Source: Bacteroidales bacterium
GTDB lineage: Bacteria > Bacteroidota > Bacteroidia > Bacteroidales > UBA10428
Assembly (NCBI GenBank): GCA_016934055.1
Contig: JAFGTR010000136.1
Location: 1-64,000 of the forward strand
Length of the DNA stretch: 64,000 nt
Reading direction: 5' to 3'
Of the stretch, positions 9,177 to 16,642 are shown in pieces (within the stretch, counting starts at the first letter, position 1; each line of letters starts with the position of its first letter). A program made the position numbers and the translations under genes. A model generated the notes under the pieces. The model did no database searches. It was not told the DNA's origin and saw only the letters and a program-made list of their open reading frames with translations.

Positions 9177-10082
9177 ATGTTCGCCAAAAAAAAATACCCA
9201 TACAGCTACCGCGCCTACGGCCTTAACATCCTGTCGCAACTGCCGGTGACCGGTTTCGAGCCGGCATCGTTTGAAACCGCTGATGTGCACATTCACAAAG
9301 GCCCCGTACCTGAAAACCTTGGCAACATTATCAACCAGGGCGTACTTTACCAGTCGAACGAAAGCGAATTCCTTTTGCGGATGGAAAACGTTGGCGCATA
9401 TTACGTGAGGAACGGGAACGAAATTATTGTACAGCCTACCAATACTGCTTCTACAGGAGAAGTCTCTGCTTTTTTAACAGGTACTTCTTTTGGAGCCCTC
9501 ATGCACCAGAAAAAGCTTCTCCCACTGCATGCAAGCACAGTCATATTCAAAGAAAAATGCCTTGTAATAGCCGGAATATCAGGTGCAGGGAAAACAACCC
9601 TTGCAGCAGCCTTAATAAAAGCAGGAGGCACCCTGGTGGCCGATGATGTTTCAGTGATTGATTTTTCCGGAGAAAAACCGGCAGTTCATCCGGCCTTCCC
9701 TACCATTAAAATATGGGAGGACAGCCTGAAACACCTTGATATTAATATAACAGACCTTGAACCCGTAAGGGGAGAATTAAAAAAGTATTATCTGCCAGTA
9801 AACAAATTCAACCACATTTACACAGCAATAAGCCATATATATATATTAAACACCCATAACCGCCCTGAACTTGAAATAAAATCACTGCAAGGCGTTGATA
9901 AATTCAGGATATTGAAAAAGCACACCTATTTTTTCAGGGGTATTCCGAAAACCGGCCTTGAAAAGAATCATTTCATCCTGGCGAACAAACTTGCTGTAAA
10001 GACACCCATTACACTGCTCACTCGTCCAAACAGGGAATTTAACACTGAAAAAATAGTCAAGGCTATTTCAGAAAACCTTTGA
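9177..10082 (+). CDS. HPr kinase-like peptide kinase of lasso locus
   Basis: The 301-residue product has the HPr kinase/phosphorylase C-terminal fold: LHAS (117-120), Walker A GISGAGKT (133-140) and the LVADDVSVID segment (Asp156/Asp157), which corresponds to the HprK LVADD motif. The N-terminal third lacks the HprK regulatory domain and instead resembles the N-terminal part of lasso-cluster kinases. In paeninodin-type loci the homologue phosphorylates the C-terminal Ser of the precursor. Here the predicted precursor ends Ser-Pro-Leu, so the acceptor is unclear. The sulfotransferase gene starts 10 bp downstream, so the two are probably cotranscribed. A role in central carbon regulation is unlikely because the HPr-binding region is missing. 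Confidence 0.83.
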   Translation: MFAKKKYPYSYRAYGLNILSQLPVTGFEPASFETADVHIHKGPVPENLGNIINQGVLYQSNESEFLLRMENVGAYYVRNGNEIIVQPTNTASTGEVSAFLTGTSFGALMHQKKLLPLHASTVIFKEKCLVIAGISGAGKTTLAAALIKAGGTLVADDVSVIDFSGEKPAVHPAFPTIKIWEDSLKHLDINITDLEPVRGELKKYYLPVNKFNHIYTAISHIYILNTHNRPELEIKSLQGVDKFRILKKHTYFFRGIPKTGLEKNHFILANKLAVKTPITLLTRPNREFNTEKIVKAISENL

Positions 10083-10092
10083 TGTAGAATCC

Positions 10093-10947
10093 ATGGATGA
10101 TCTGAAAAAAATAGTCTGGCTGGCTTCCTACCCGAAATCAGGCAATACATGGTTCAGGGTTTTTATAACGGCTCTTTTACACCCTGAAGAACCTTCAGTG
10201 GATATCAACAACATGCATCCCGCCACCATTGCCAGCAGCCGGCAATTATTCGACGAACTGGCCGGCGTGCCTTCAGCCGATCTTACGCCCTCGGAAATTA
10301 GAAATCTCAGACCATTTGTATATCGCCGTAATGCCTTGGAATCAGAAGAGATTATATACCAGAAAGTGCATGATGTTTATGCTCTGTTGCCTAATGGACA
10401 AACATTATTTCCGGCTGATATAACCAGGGCCGTGATGTATTTCATACGCAATCCGTTGGATGTGGCTGTTTCCTTTTCTCATCATTTGTCTGCCCCCATA
10501 GACAAAACAATTTCGATAATGAACAACCCCGATTATGCATTTTGTCAGCGGATTGACAGGCTGCATAATCAATTGCAGCAGAACCTCTTTACCTGGAGCG
10601 GTCATATAAAAAGCTGGGTGGATGATTCGGGATTGCCTGTAATGGTCATTCGTTATGAAGATATGCATAAAGACCCTTTAAAGGCTTTTTCCGGGGCGCT
10701 TGCCTTTATCGGGCTCAAAAAAGATCAAAAGGAAATTGAAACCGCCGTGGAGCAGGCCTCATTTAGCAACCTCAAAAAGCAGGAGGAAGAAAAAGGCTTT
10801 TCAGAAAAAAGTCCAGGTTCAGACAGCTTTTTCCGCAAAGGCATCGTGGGCGACTGGAAAAATGTCTTATCAAAAGAACAGGTAAAACGCATTGTCGACG
10901 CCCACGGCGATATGATGAAACGGTTTGGGTATGATGTTGATGTGTAG
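10093..10947 (+). CDS. PAPS-dependent sulfotransferase
   Basis: The 284-residue protein has the sulfotransferase 5'-phosphosulfate loop SYPKSGNTW (12-20), the 3'-phosphate binding segment RNPLDVAVSFSHH (119-131) and the C-terminal FFRKGIVGDWKN loop. Enzymes of this family move sulfate from PAPS to a hydroxyl or amine acceptor. Its position 10 bp behind the HPr-kinase-like gene and before the lasso B1, B2 and precursor genes suggests that it modifies the lasso peptide, but a glycan or small-molecule acceptor cannot be excluded. No signal peptide is visible, so it should act in the cytoplasm. A 628-bp repeat-filled gap separates it from B1, and base composition changes sharply across that gap. 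Confidence 0.88.
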   Translation: MDDLKKIVWLASYPKSGNTWFRVFITALLHPEEPSVDINNMHPATIASSRQLFDELAGVPSADLTPSEIRNLRPFVYRRNALESEEIIYQKVHDVYALLPNGQTLFPADITRAVMYFIRNPLDVAVSFSHHLSAPIDKTISIMNNPDYAFCQRIDRLHNQLQQNLFTWSGHIKSWVDDSGLPVMVIRYEDMHKDPLKAFSGALAFIGLKKDQKEIETAVEQASFSNLKKQEEEKGFSEKSPGSDSFFRKGIVGDWKNVLSKEQVKRIVDAHGDMMKRFGYDVDV

Positions 10948-10987
10948 GGTAATCATCGTAGCTTTTTACCCATCCGGGGGAAAGGGG

Positions 10988-11395
10988 AAACTCCGTGCGA
11001 TGTTTTTGCCAGTTATGCCCCTCTACCTCCCCAGGGGGAGAACACAGGCATTGGTTAATTGTGAAGGGGTGTGCGGAAGTTGGTTCGGTAAAAGGGGTCA
11101 GTGTAACACCGTGGGGAAAGGCGTTTTTGTTCAACAAAAATGACTTTATGTAACGTGACCAGTCCCCCCCTTGGGGGGAGAGAGGGTGGAAGAGAAACGC
11201 ACTGCGATGCTTCTGCCTGTTAACCCCTCTACCTCCCCAGGGGGAGAACACAAACATTGGTTTTTGTGTTGGGGTATGCGCAAGTTTGTGCAATAAAAGG
11301 AGTTTTGTGAAACAACATAGCAAAAAGTTTTTTTTGTTCAACAAAAATGATTTTGGGTAACGTAACAAGTCCCCCCCTGGGGGGATTTAGGGGGC
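10988..11395. repeat. Two diverged tandem copies of a ~207-bp element
   Basis: A unit running from gcgatg through ctctacctccccagggggag and ttgttcaacaaaaatga to a C-tract/G-tract hairpin occurs at about 10988-11190 and again at 11195-11395; for example gcgatg at 10997 and 11204 (offset 207). Each copy holds three inverted repeats: CTCCCCAGGGGGAG, TTTTTGTTCAACAAAAA or a close variant, and a CCCCCC/GGGGGG stem at its end. The copies differ by many substitutions, so the duplication is old or they inserted separately. Confidence 0.85.
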
Positions 11396-11537
11396 TTCTT
11401 CTCTCCCTCCCCTTCTGGTGAGCCGGAGGGTTCCTCCATTCATCCCCAATTTTCCCCCCTTCGTCAATCATCCCCCACCCCTGTTAATAAAAACTTAACA
11501 TTCACATTAAAATGTCGTATATTTACTTAAAGCTTAC

Positions 11538-11545
11538 TATTTTTG
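11538..11545 (+). promoter_or_regulatory. Candidate -7 box (TATTTTTG) for the B1-B2-precursor genes
   Basis: TATTTTTG fits the Bacteroidota TAnnTTTG consensus and ends 30 nt before the B1 start. No convincing TTTG is seen 19 bp upstream. It would drive B1, B2, the precursor and possibly the surface-protein gene as one transcript. Confidence 0.5.
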
Positions 11546-11575
11546 TATAAATAATAGTTTATAAGCTCAAGCAAT

Positions 11576-11875
11576 ATGGGAATATTGTCAAAAAAGAATG
11601 AGATCACTCCGGATACGGTTCTTCAACGAAAGCCTGAATTGCTATTTAATGAGATCGACGGTGAAGTGGTTATGCTGAGTATTGAAAATGGCGAATATTA
11701 TGGTATGGATAAGGTTGGTTCACGTATTTGGGAATTACTTGAACAACCTATTAAAATGAATGAACTTACAAATATACTAATATGCGAATTTGAGGTTTCA
11801 AACCAACAATGTGTTGAAGAATCATTGGAATTCTTAAGTAAATTATATGAGAAAAAACTAATTATTACTAAATAA
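11576..11875 (+). CDS. Lasso RRE protein, PqqD-like (B1)
   Basis: The 99-residue protein has the PqqD/RiPP recognition element pattern: an N-terminal beta-rich part (LLFNEIDGEVVMLSIENGEYY) followed by GMDKVGSRIWELL and a helical C-terminus ending in a short Lys-rich strand. Split lasso systems use such a B1 protein to bind the leader and deliver the precursor to the B2 protease and the cyclase. B2 starts 18 bp downstream, and the precursor follows B2, consistent with this role. The DNA is AT-rich, unlike the kinase and sulfotransferase genes. A PQQ pathway role is unlikely because no other pqq genes are present. Confidence 0.88.
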   Translation: MGILSKKNEITPDTVLQRKPELLFNEIDGEVVMLSIENGEYYGMDKVGSRIWELLEQPIKMNELTNILICEFEVSNQQCVEESLEFLSKLYEKKLIITK

Positions 11876-11893
11876 TCCAGTATCTGTTTTAAT

Positions 11894-12331
11894 ATGTCAT
11901 TAATAAAAGTGTTTTATTATATAAAAAGATTTTTTGAAATTCCTGCATTAGAGAAAATGTTATTTTTTTGGGGTTTTTTATTATTATTTATTGTGACCTT
12001 TTTTGTTAAGTTCTTACCTTTCAAGTATTACTTATCAATTATTAGATCCCATCCACATTATTTAATCTCTAATGATAAAAAACCTAATATTATTAAAAAA
12101 ACAAAAAAAACGTTAAATCGATTGGAAATAATAATGCCATTTAATTGTAGTTGCTTTGTAAAATCTATAGTATACAAGTTATTATTAAATTTTCAAGGTG
12201 TTCAAAGTAATATTGTTTTAGGTTTATATAGGAAAAATTCTTTAATTATTGAAGCACATTGTTATGTTAAGGCTGAGAACAAAATAGTATTTTTAAAAAA
12301 GAAGATAGATGAAATATATACAATAAATTAA
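11894..12331 (+). CDS. Lasso leader peptidase, transglutaminase-like (B2)
   Basis: The 145-residue product fits the lasso B2 / Transglut_core3 family (PF13471). It has a hydrophobic N-terminal segment (about 22-40), then the catalytic region with Cys87 in SCFVKSIVYKLLL, the SNIVLGLYRKN strand and His122 in AHCYV. This mirrors the family pattern of Cys-Leu-x-Arg-Ser/Ala and His-Ala-Trp-Val. The usual acidic third residue is not obvious; Glu128 is a candidate. The enzyme is expected to remove the leader after the Thr at -2, with B1 as partner. The precursor ATG lies 14 bp after the stop. The coding DNA is about 25-30% G+C with long A/T runs. The length is close to that of other B2 proteins. Confidence 0.85.
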   Translation: MSLIKVFYYIKRFFEIPALEKMLFFWGFLLLFIVTFFVKFLPFKYYLSIIRSHPHYLISNDKKPNIIKKTKKTLNRLEIIMPFNCSCFVKSIVYKLLLNFQGVQSNIVLGLYRKNSLIIEAHCYVKAENKIVFLKKKIDEIYTIN

Positions 12332-12345
12332 ATATTCTTTATAAT

Positions 12346-12501
12346 ATGACAGTAGATAATACAAATACGGAAAGCAATAAAAAAAAATGGACAAAGCCTA
12401 CTGTACAATTCTTAGATATTAAGAAAACTCGAAGTGGCTGGAATCCTGCGTCTGCTGAAGATACTCCAGATATTTCACCTACAATAGAATCACCATTATG
12501 A
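12346..12501 (+). CDS. Lasso peptide precursor (A), 51 residues
   Basis: This short frame is easily overlooked. The leader (residues 1-29) carries KKKWTKPTVQFLDIKKT, matching the lasso leader pattern of an aromatic residue, two positions, Pro, one position, a branched residue, then Leu-Asp-Ile and a Thr two residues before the cleavage site (Thr28-Arg29). The predicted core starts at Ser30: ring SGWNPASAE with Glu at core position 9, the right distance for a 9-membered macrolactam, and tail DTPDISPTIESPL. The core has Gly at position 2, no Cys, and is acidic. In paeninodin-type peptides a C-terminal Ser is phosphorylated; here the Ser is third from the end. The gene follows B2 by 14 bp and its TGA overlaps the next ATG (ATGA). 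The product itself is unproven; leader, spacing and neighbours all agree. Confidence 0.87.
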   Translation: MTVDNTNTESNKKKWTKPTVQFLDIKKTRSGWNPASAEDTPDISPTIESPL

Positions 12502-15500
12502 ACAGATTTAGGATAATCTACATGCTATGTTTGATCACTAGTTCATATCTTTTTGGTCAAAATTGGTTTGTTTCAGAGGGTTTATATGGTTCCTTCATTG
12601 AACCAAAGTATTCAATTGTTGATAATCAGAATAATATTTACATTTTATCTTTTTTCTCTGATACTATTTATTCTCCCTATTATACAAAATCATATGGTTC
12701 AAAGGATTTATTTGTCATCAAAATTAATTCATCAGGAAATATTATATGGTATCGAAGTATAGGTAGTATTGGAAATGAATTTGCTGGCGGTATTTCACTT
12801 GATAAAAACAATAATCTTTATATAACAGGAACTTTTTATGGTACATGCAAATTTTCAATTAATGATTCTTTAATCAATCAAAGTGGTAATGGAGACATTT
12901 TTTTTGCCAAATATAACAAGGATGGCACCTTTATTTGGGCAAAGAAAATTGGTTCTTCAAGTACATATGAATCATCTTTAGATCTTTTATATAACGAAAG
13001 TAATAATTTTATTCTATGTGGAGCATTTAAAGATAGTTTAATTATTGGCAGTTATTCAGTTGACAAAGATACTTTGATAGCGAATAATTATATTTCACCT
13101 TTCATTTCTGAGTTTGACACTAGTGGCAATCACATCTGGTCAAAGAATTTTTTATGTAGTAATAATTCAACTCGCATTATGAGAATTGCGTTAAGTCAAA
13201 ATGGCTATTATTTTGGAGGTTATTTTCAAGATAATTTTTATTTAGACATAGATACAATATCAAGTTACTCACCTTCAGCTTTTGATGCTTTTATATATAA
13301 GACTGATCTAAATGGTAATGGTCAATGGATTCGCAAAATTAGAGGTCAAAATAAAGAAAATTTCAAGTCTATTTCAATTGATGAGTATGATAATATTTAT
13401 GTTCTAGGCAACTATAACAGTCCTACAATATATGTAGATTCAACCGAGACAATAACAAAAACTATTATTGGAAACTCTGGAGGCTACGACACATTTATTG
13501 CCAAATATAATCGTAGCGGTACCCTCCAATGGTTCATCCGCAAAGGCAGTACTTACAAAGACATCTACAACGATTTCGTTGTTCGTAACAACGTCATTTA
13601 CGCCACCGGTTATTTTGGCACACCGATAATCTTTAATGATGATACCCTCAGGACCAACAGAAGCAATATGTATGATCCATTTCTGGCTGCGTTTAATGAG
13701 ATCGGTGATCCGATTGCAGCCGTGAGCATGCAGGGAACAGACAGTGATACATTAACCGATATTGTTAATGCCGGCACTATCGTTAATATGGATTCTGATT
13801 CACGTGCTTATGTTTCGGGTTATTACAGGGCAAGGCAGTTCCAGATCGGTGACAGTACATACACCAGCGATAACTTCAACAAAAGCGACCTCTTCTTCGC
13901 CATATACGAGCATCCGCCTAAAGCTGTGATAACCGATGAGCAGATGGTTTCATGCAACGGCATGAGCGACGGTATGCTGCAGGTGACGCCTTACTTTATG
14001 AATCCGCCTTATACCTATAAGTGGAGCCATAACCCGGGGCTTAACCAGGCGGTGGCCACCAACCTGCCGGCCGGCAGCTATACGGTTACGGTTACTGACG
14101 GCAATCTCGACTCGGCCAAGATCACAGGTGTTGTCACACAGCCTGATCCGGTTAATATTGCGGAAGTAATAACAAAACCTTCATGCAACAATGGCTCCGA
14201 CGGCGCCATTGACATTACCGTGACCGGCGGTACCCCTGATTATTCGTTTGCCTGGACCACCAGCGGCGGATCGGGAATAGAACCGACACAGGAGGACCAG
14301 ACCGGTCTTTCCAAAGGCCTGTATTACCTTGCCCTGACAGATGATAACGGATGTGCAGCTTATGACACCTTTGACGTAGGCCAGCCGATGCCCATAAGCT
14401 TTGGCGGCAGCACGGTCACCGATGTCACCATTCCCCCGGGCGGCAACGGTGCCATAGAGCCTGCGGTCTCCGGCGGAACAGCGCCTTACAATTTTGCATG
14501 GATCGGTCCGGATAGTTACACATCCACCGAAGACACCATTACTGATCTGGATGGCGGCAACTATACACTGCTGATAACCGATGCCAACCTCTGCAATGGC
14601 GACACTGTATTTCTTGTTTATGAAGAAGGCCTCTTTATGGCCGAGGTCAGCCAGAAAACCGATGTTTCATGCTACGGACTGAATGACGGAACCGCCACCA
14701 TCTCCGTCATAAACGGCCAGGCGCCCTTCCAGTATAAATGGTCTGATGAAGATGCCTTCGTTTCAAGCGACACCTTCACAATAAGAACGGGCATGGGACC
14801 GGGTACCTATTATATCACCATAACCGACAATGACAGCAAGACAGCCAATGCCAGTGTAAAGATCACCACACCGTCATCAGCCCTCTCCCTTGTACTGCAA
14901 CCAACAGATCTCAGGTGCTATAATGATAATTCAGGTGTTATAGACCTCACTGTTTCCGGCGGTACATTGCCTTATGCCTTTGACTGGAACAACGGGTTCA
15001 CGGGCGAAGACCTGGTGAATGTGGGCGCAGGCAATTATTCTGTTACCGTCACCGATGCCCGTGGCTGCTCCGCCAACGACGGTGCTTCACTGTCACAGCC
15101 GGCATCCTTTGTGACCAATATAGCCATCGACAACCCGGTGCGTTGCCATGGCGACAGGACGGCCATCGTTACCGCCAACTCAACCGGCGGCACAGGCGCC
15201 TATTCCTTTGTGTGGAATGACCCGGGTAACCAGACCACACAATCGGCTTATGAGCTGAGTGCAGGAGATTATAAAGTCATTGTGACCGATGAAAACCTCT
15301 GCACAAGCGAGGCCACCATCACCATCACACAGCCTGTTGTTATTTCCATCAGCGAAGCACACACCAATGTCAGCTGTTTTGATGGCAGTAACGGCCAGAT
15401 CGTTCCGACAATTTCCGGAGGCACCGCGCCCTTTGAATACTTCTGGTCGGGTGGCCAGACCACCCGCATCATCAGCGATCTGCAGGCAGGCACCTACGAC

Positions 15501-16043
15501 CTGGTTGTCACTGATTACTATAATTGCGTTGACAGCAGCCTGTCCGTGGAAATAACAGAGCCGGCATCAGCCATCACCATCATCAGCCAGGAATCTGACA
15601 GCAACAGCATTACCGTTGTGGCAGAAGGCGGAACGCCTCCCCTGTCGTATACCATAACCGGAGGCACCCCGCAGGCAACAGGTGAATTTACCGGCCTGGC
15701 CAATGGCATTTATATTGTTGAAGTGACCGATGCCAACGGCTGCGGACCTGTTGAATCACAGCCCTTTATTATCAATATTTCAGGCATTGAAGGTATTGGG
15801 CTGAATGGGTTTAAACTTTTCCCAAATCCTTCCGAAGGACAATTCAACCTGGTTTTTGAGTCAGGCGAGCACAATTTCAAAATTGAAATACTGAACATTA
15901 CAGGGTCTGTCGTGTACAACCGGGAAATTGAAACGATAAGCGGAAATGTAAACACCATCCTCGACCTTTCAGATTTCCCCAAAGGCATATACCTGATGAA
16001 GATCAATAACGTGGTTGTAAAAGAAAGGCTTATCGTTAACTGA
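12498..16043 (+). CDS. Chimeric surface protein: beta-propeller (SBBP), SprB repeats, T9SS C-terminus
   Basis: The 1181-residue protein has a signal peptide (cleavage near Gln21), SBBP-like repeats to about residue 450 (units such as DLFVIKINSSGNIIWYRSIG), then seven or more SprB-type repeats (SYTVTVTD, GGTxPYxFxW) to about residue 1085, and a type A T9SS sorting domain (FKLFPNPSEGQFNL, PKGIYLMKINN). It is predicted to be exported and anchored at or released from the cell surface, as for SprB-like adhesins. The start ATG overlaps the lasso precursor stop, so it may be translationally coupled. The first third of the gene is 22-30% G+C and the rest about 50-60%, with a switch near 13440-13520 (residues about 315-340), which suggests that two genes were joined by recombination. 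A link between the surface protein and the lasso peptide is unknown. Confidence 0.88.
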   Translation: MNRFRIIYMLCLITSSYLFGQNWFVSEGLYGSFIEPKYSIVDNQNNIYILSFFSDTIYSPYYTKSYGSKDLFVIKINSSGNIIWYRSIGSIGNEFAGGISLDKNNNLYITGTFYGTCKFSINDSLINQSGNGDIFFAKYNKDGTFIWAKKIGSSSTYESSLDLLYNESNNFILCGAFKDSLIIGSYSVDKDTLIANNYISPFISEFDTSGNHIWSKNFLCSNNSTRIMRIALSQNGYYFGGYFQDNFYLDIDTISSYSPSAFDAFIYKTDLNGNGQWIRKIRGQNKENFKSISIDEYDNIYVLGNYNSPTIYVDSTETITKTIIGNSGGYDTFIAKYNRSGTLQWFIRKGSTYKDIYNDFVVRNNVIYATGYFGTPIIFNDDTLRTNRSNMYDPFLAAFNEIGDPIAAVSMQGTDSDTLTDIVNAGTIVNMDSDSRAYVSGYYRARQFQIGDSTYTSDNFNKSDLFFAIYEHPPKAVITDEQMVSCNGMSDGMLQVTPYFMNPPYTYKWSHNPGLNQAVATNLPAGSYTVTVTDGNLDSAKITGVVTQPDPVNIAEVITKPSCNNGSDGAIDITVTGGTPDYSFAWTTSGGSGIEPTQEDQTGLSKGLYYLALTDDNGCAAYDTFDVGQPMPISFGGSTVTDVTIPPGGNGAIEPAVSGGTAPYNFAWIGPDSYTSTEDTITDLDGGNYTLLITDANLCNGDTVFLVYEEGLFMAEVSQKTDVSCYGLNDGTATISVINGQAPFQYKWSDEDAFVSSDTFTIRTGMGPGTYYITITDNDSKTANASVKITTPSSALSLVLQPTDLRCYNDNSGVIDLTVSGGTLPYAFDWNNGFTGEDLVNVGAGNYSVTVTDARGCSANDGASLSQPASFVTNIAIDNPVRCHGDRTAIVTANSTGGTGAYSFVWNDPGNQTTQSAYELSAGDYKVIVTDENLCTSEATITITQPVVISISEAHTNVSCFDGSNGQIVPTISGGTAPFEYFWSGGQTTRIISDLQAGTYDLVVTDYYNCVDSSLSVEITEPASAITIISQESDSNSITVVAEGGTPPLSYTITGGTPQATGEFTGLANGIYIVEVTDANGCGPVESQPFIINISGIEGIGLNGFKLFPNPSEGQFNLVFESGEHNFKIEILNITGSVVYNREIETISGNVNTILDLSDFPKGIYLMKINNVVVKERLIVN

Positions 16044-16642
16044 ATGTAGGCTGTTGGTCTGATGGTCATGTGGTCTGGAGGTCTGATGGTCGTTTATCCC
16101 TCAGGACAAAATATTGATTTGGTTACCGATTGCATTTTACCGAATACCGAATACCTTCTCCCTGTGCTGATTGACATGTGACCCCTAATGGGGTCAAATA
16201 CCAACCAAAAATGCATCTTCTATAAACATACAAACCCTCCGGGTTTGAAGACATAACGCCATCTTTCCTCATTCTCATTCTCATTCTCATTCTCATTCTG
16301 ATTACGTTCTCTCCGTCTTTTATCTTTTATCTTTAATCTTGGCTCCTGGCTCTTTTATTGATTTACAATGTACGATGTGCAATTTCCGAAGTTATCACAC
16401 CCCAAACCTCACCACACAAAACCCAAGACCACCGAATACCGCTTACTTTTCCTTCATGACCATCAGACCAATAGACTGCATGACCAGAAGACCACCACCC
16501 ACACTGCTGGTCACTCGTCACCTGTTACTTGTCACTAAACTGTTCCACTTTCCAACAGACCATTCCAGGTCTGACGACACTGGAAGGTCTTTTGACGTTC
16601 CACATTTTTTCCTAAGTTTGTCCCGCAAAAAAATGTAACGCT
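16044..16642. repeat. Intergenic region of phrase repeats before purD
   Basis: The 599-bp gap contains ttggtctgatggtcatg (16054-16070) and its exact inverted copy (16455-16471), five tandem CATTCT units (16270-16299), cttggctcctggctctttta (16338-16357, one mismatch to 8959-8978) and gtcactcgtcacctgttact phrases like those at 8905-8952. No gene is evident. The purD promoter lies at the right end. Confidence 0.8.
16591..16620 (+). promoter_or_regulatory. purD promoter (TTTG-N18-TAAGTTTG)
   Basis: TTTG at 16591-16594 and TAAGTTTG at 16613-16620 fit the Bacteroidota -33/-7 consensus with an 18-bp spacer. The -7 box ends 22 nt before the purD ATG. Confidence 0.65.

Larger units (their letters stand above)
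10948..11575. other. Gap between sulfotransferase and B1
   Basis: Apart from the tandem element and a pyrimidine-rich tail (about 11396-11480), the last 95 bp are AT-rich and carry the candidate B1 promoter. I see no gene here; the open frames on the minus strand are made of repeat sequence. Confidence 0.6.
11480..13510. other. AT-rich block carrying B1, B2, precursor and 5' part of surface gene
   Basis: Hand counts of single 60-base lines give 27% G+C at 12001, 22% at 12961 and 27% at 13381, then 37% at 13441, 45% at 13501 and 62% at 14041. The sulfotransferase and kinase genes upstream are near 45-50%. The left border is in the repeat gap after the sulfotransferase; the right border falls within one uninterrupted reading frame. 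This points to horizontal acquisition of the block, with recombination inside the surface-protein gene. Confidence 0.75.

Noticed and set aside
8212..9226. Plus-strand and opposite-strand frames rich in Pro, Phe, Ser and His
   Set aside because: They are the translation of the pyrimidine-rich tract in the cyclase gene and of ttccaccgttccactt repeats.
9177..10082. Canonical HPr kinase of carbon catabolite control
   Set aside because: The regulatory N-terminal domain is absent and the neighbours are peptide-modifying genes.
10772..11471. Minus-strand frames of 198 and 80 codons after the sulfotransferase
   Set aside because: They run over the tandem element and antisense to the sulfotransferase; no family pattern.
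16339..16638. 99-codon plus-strand frame before purD
   Set aside because: It is phrase-repeat DNA that includes the purD promoter.
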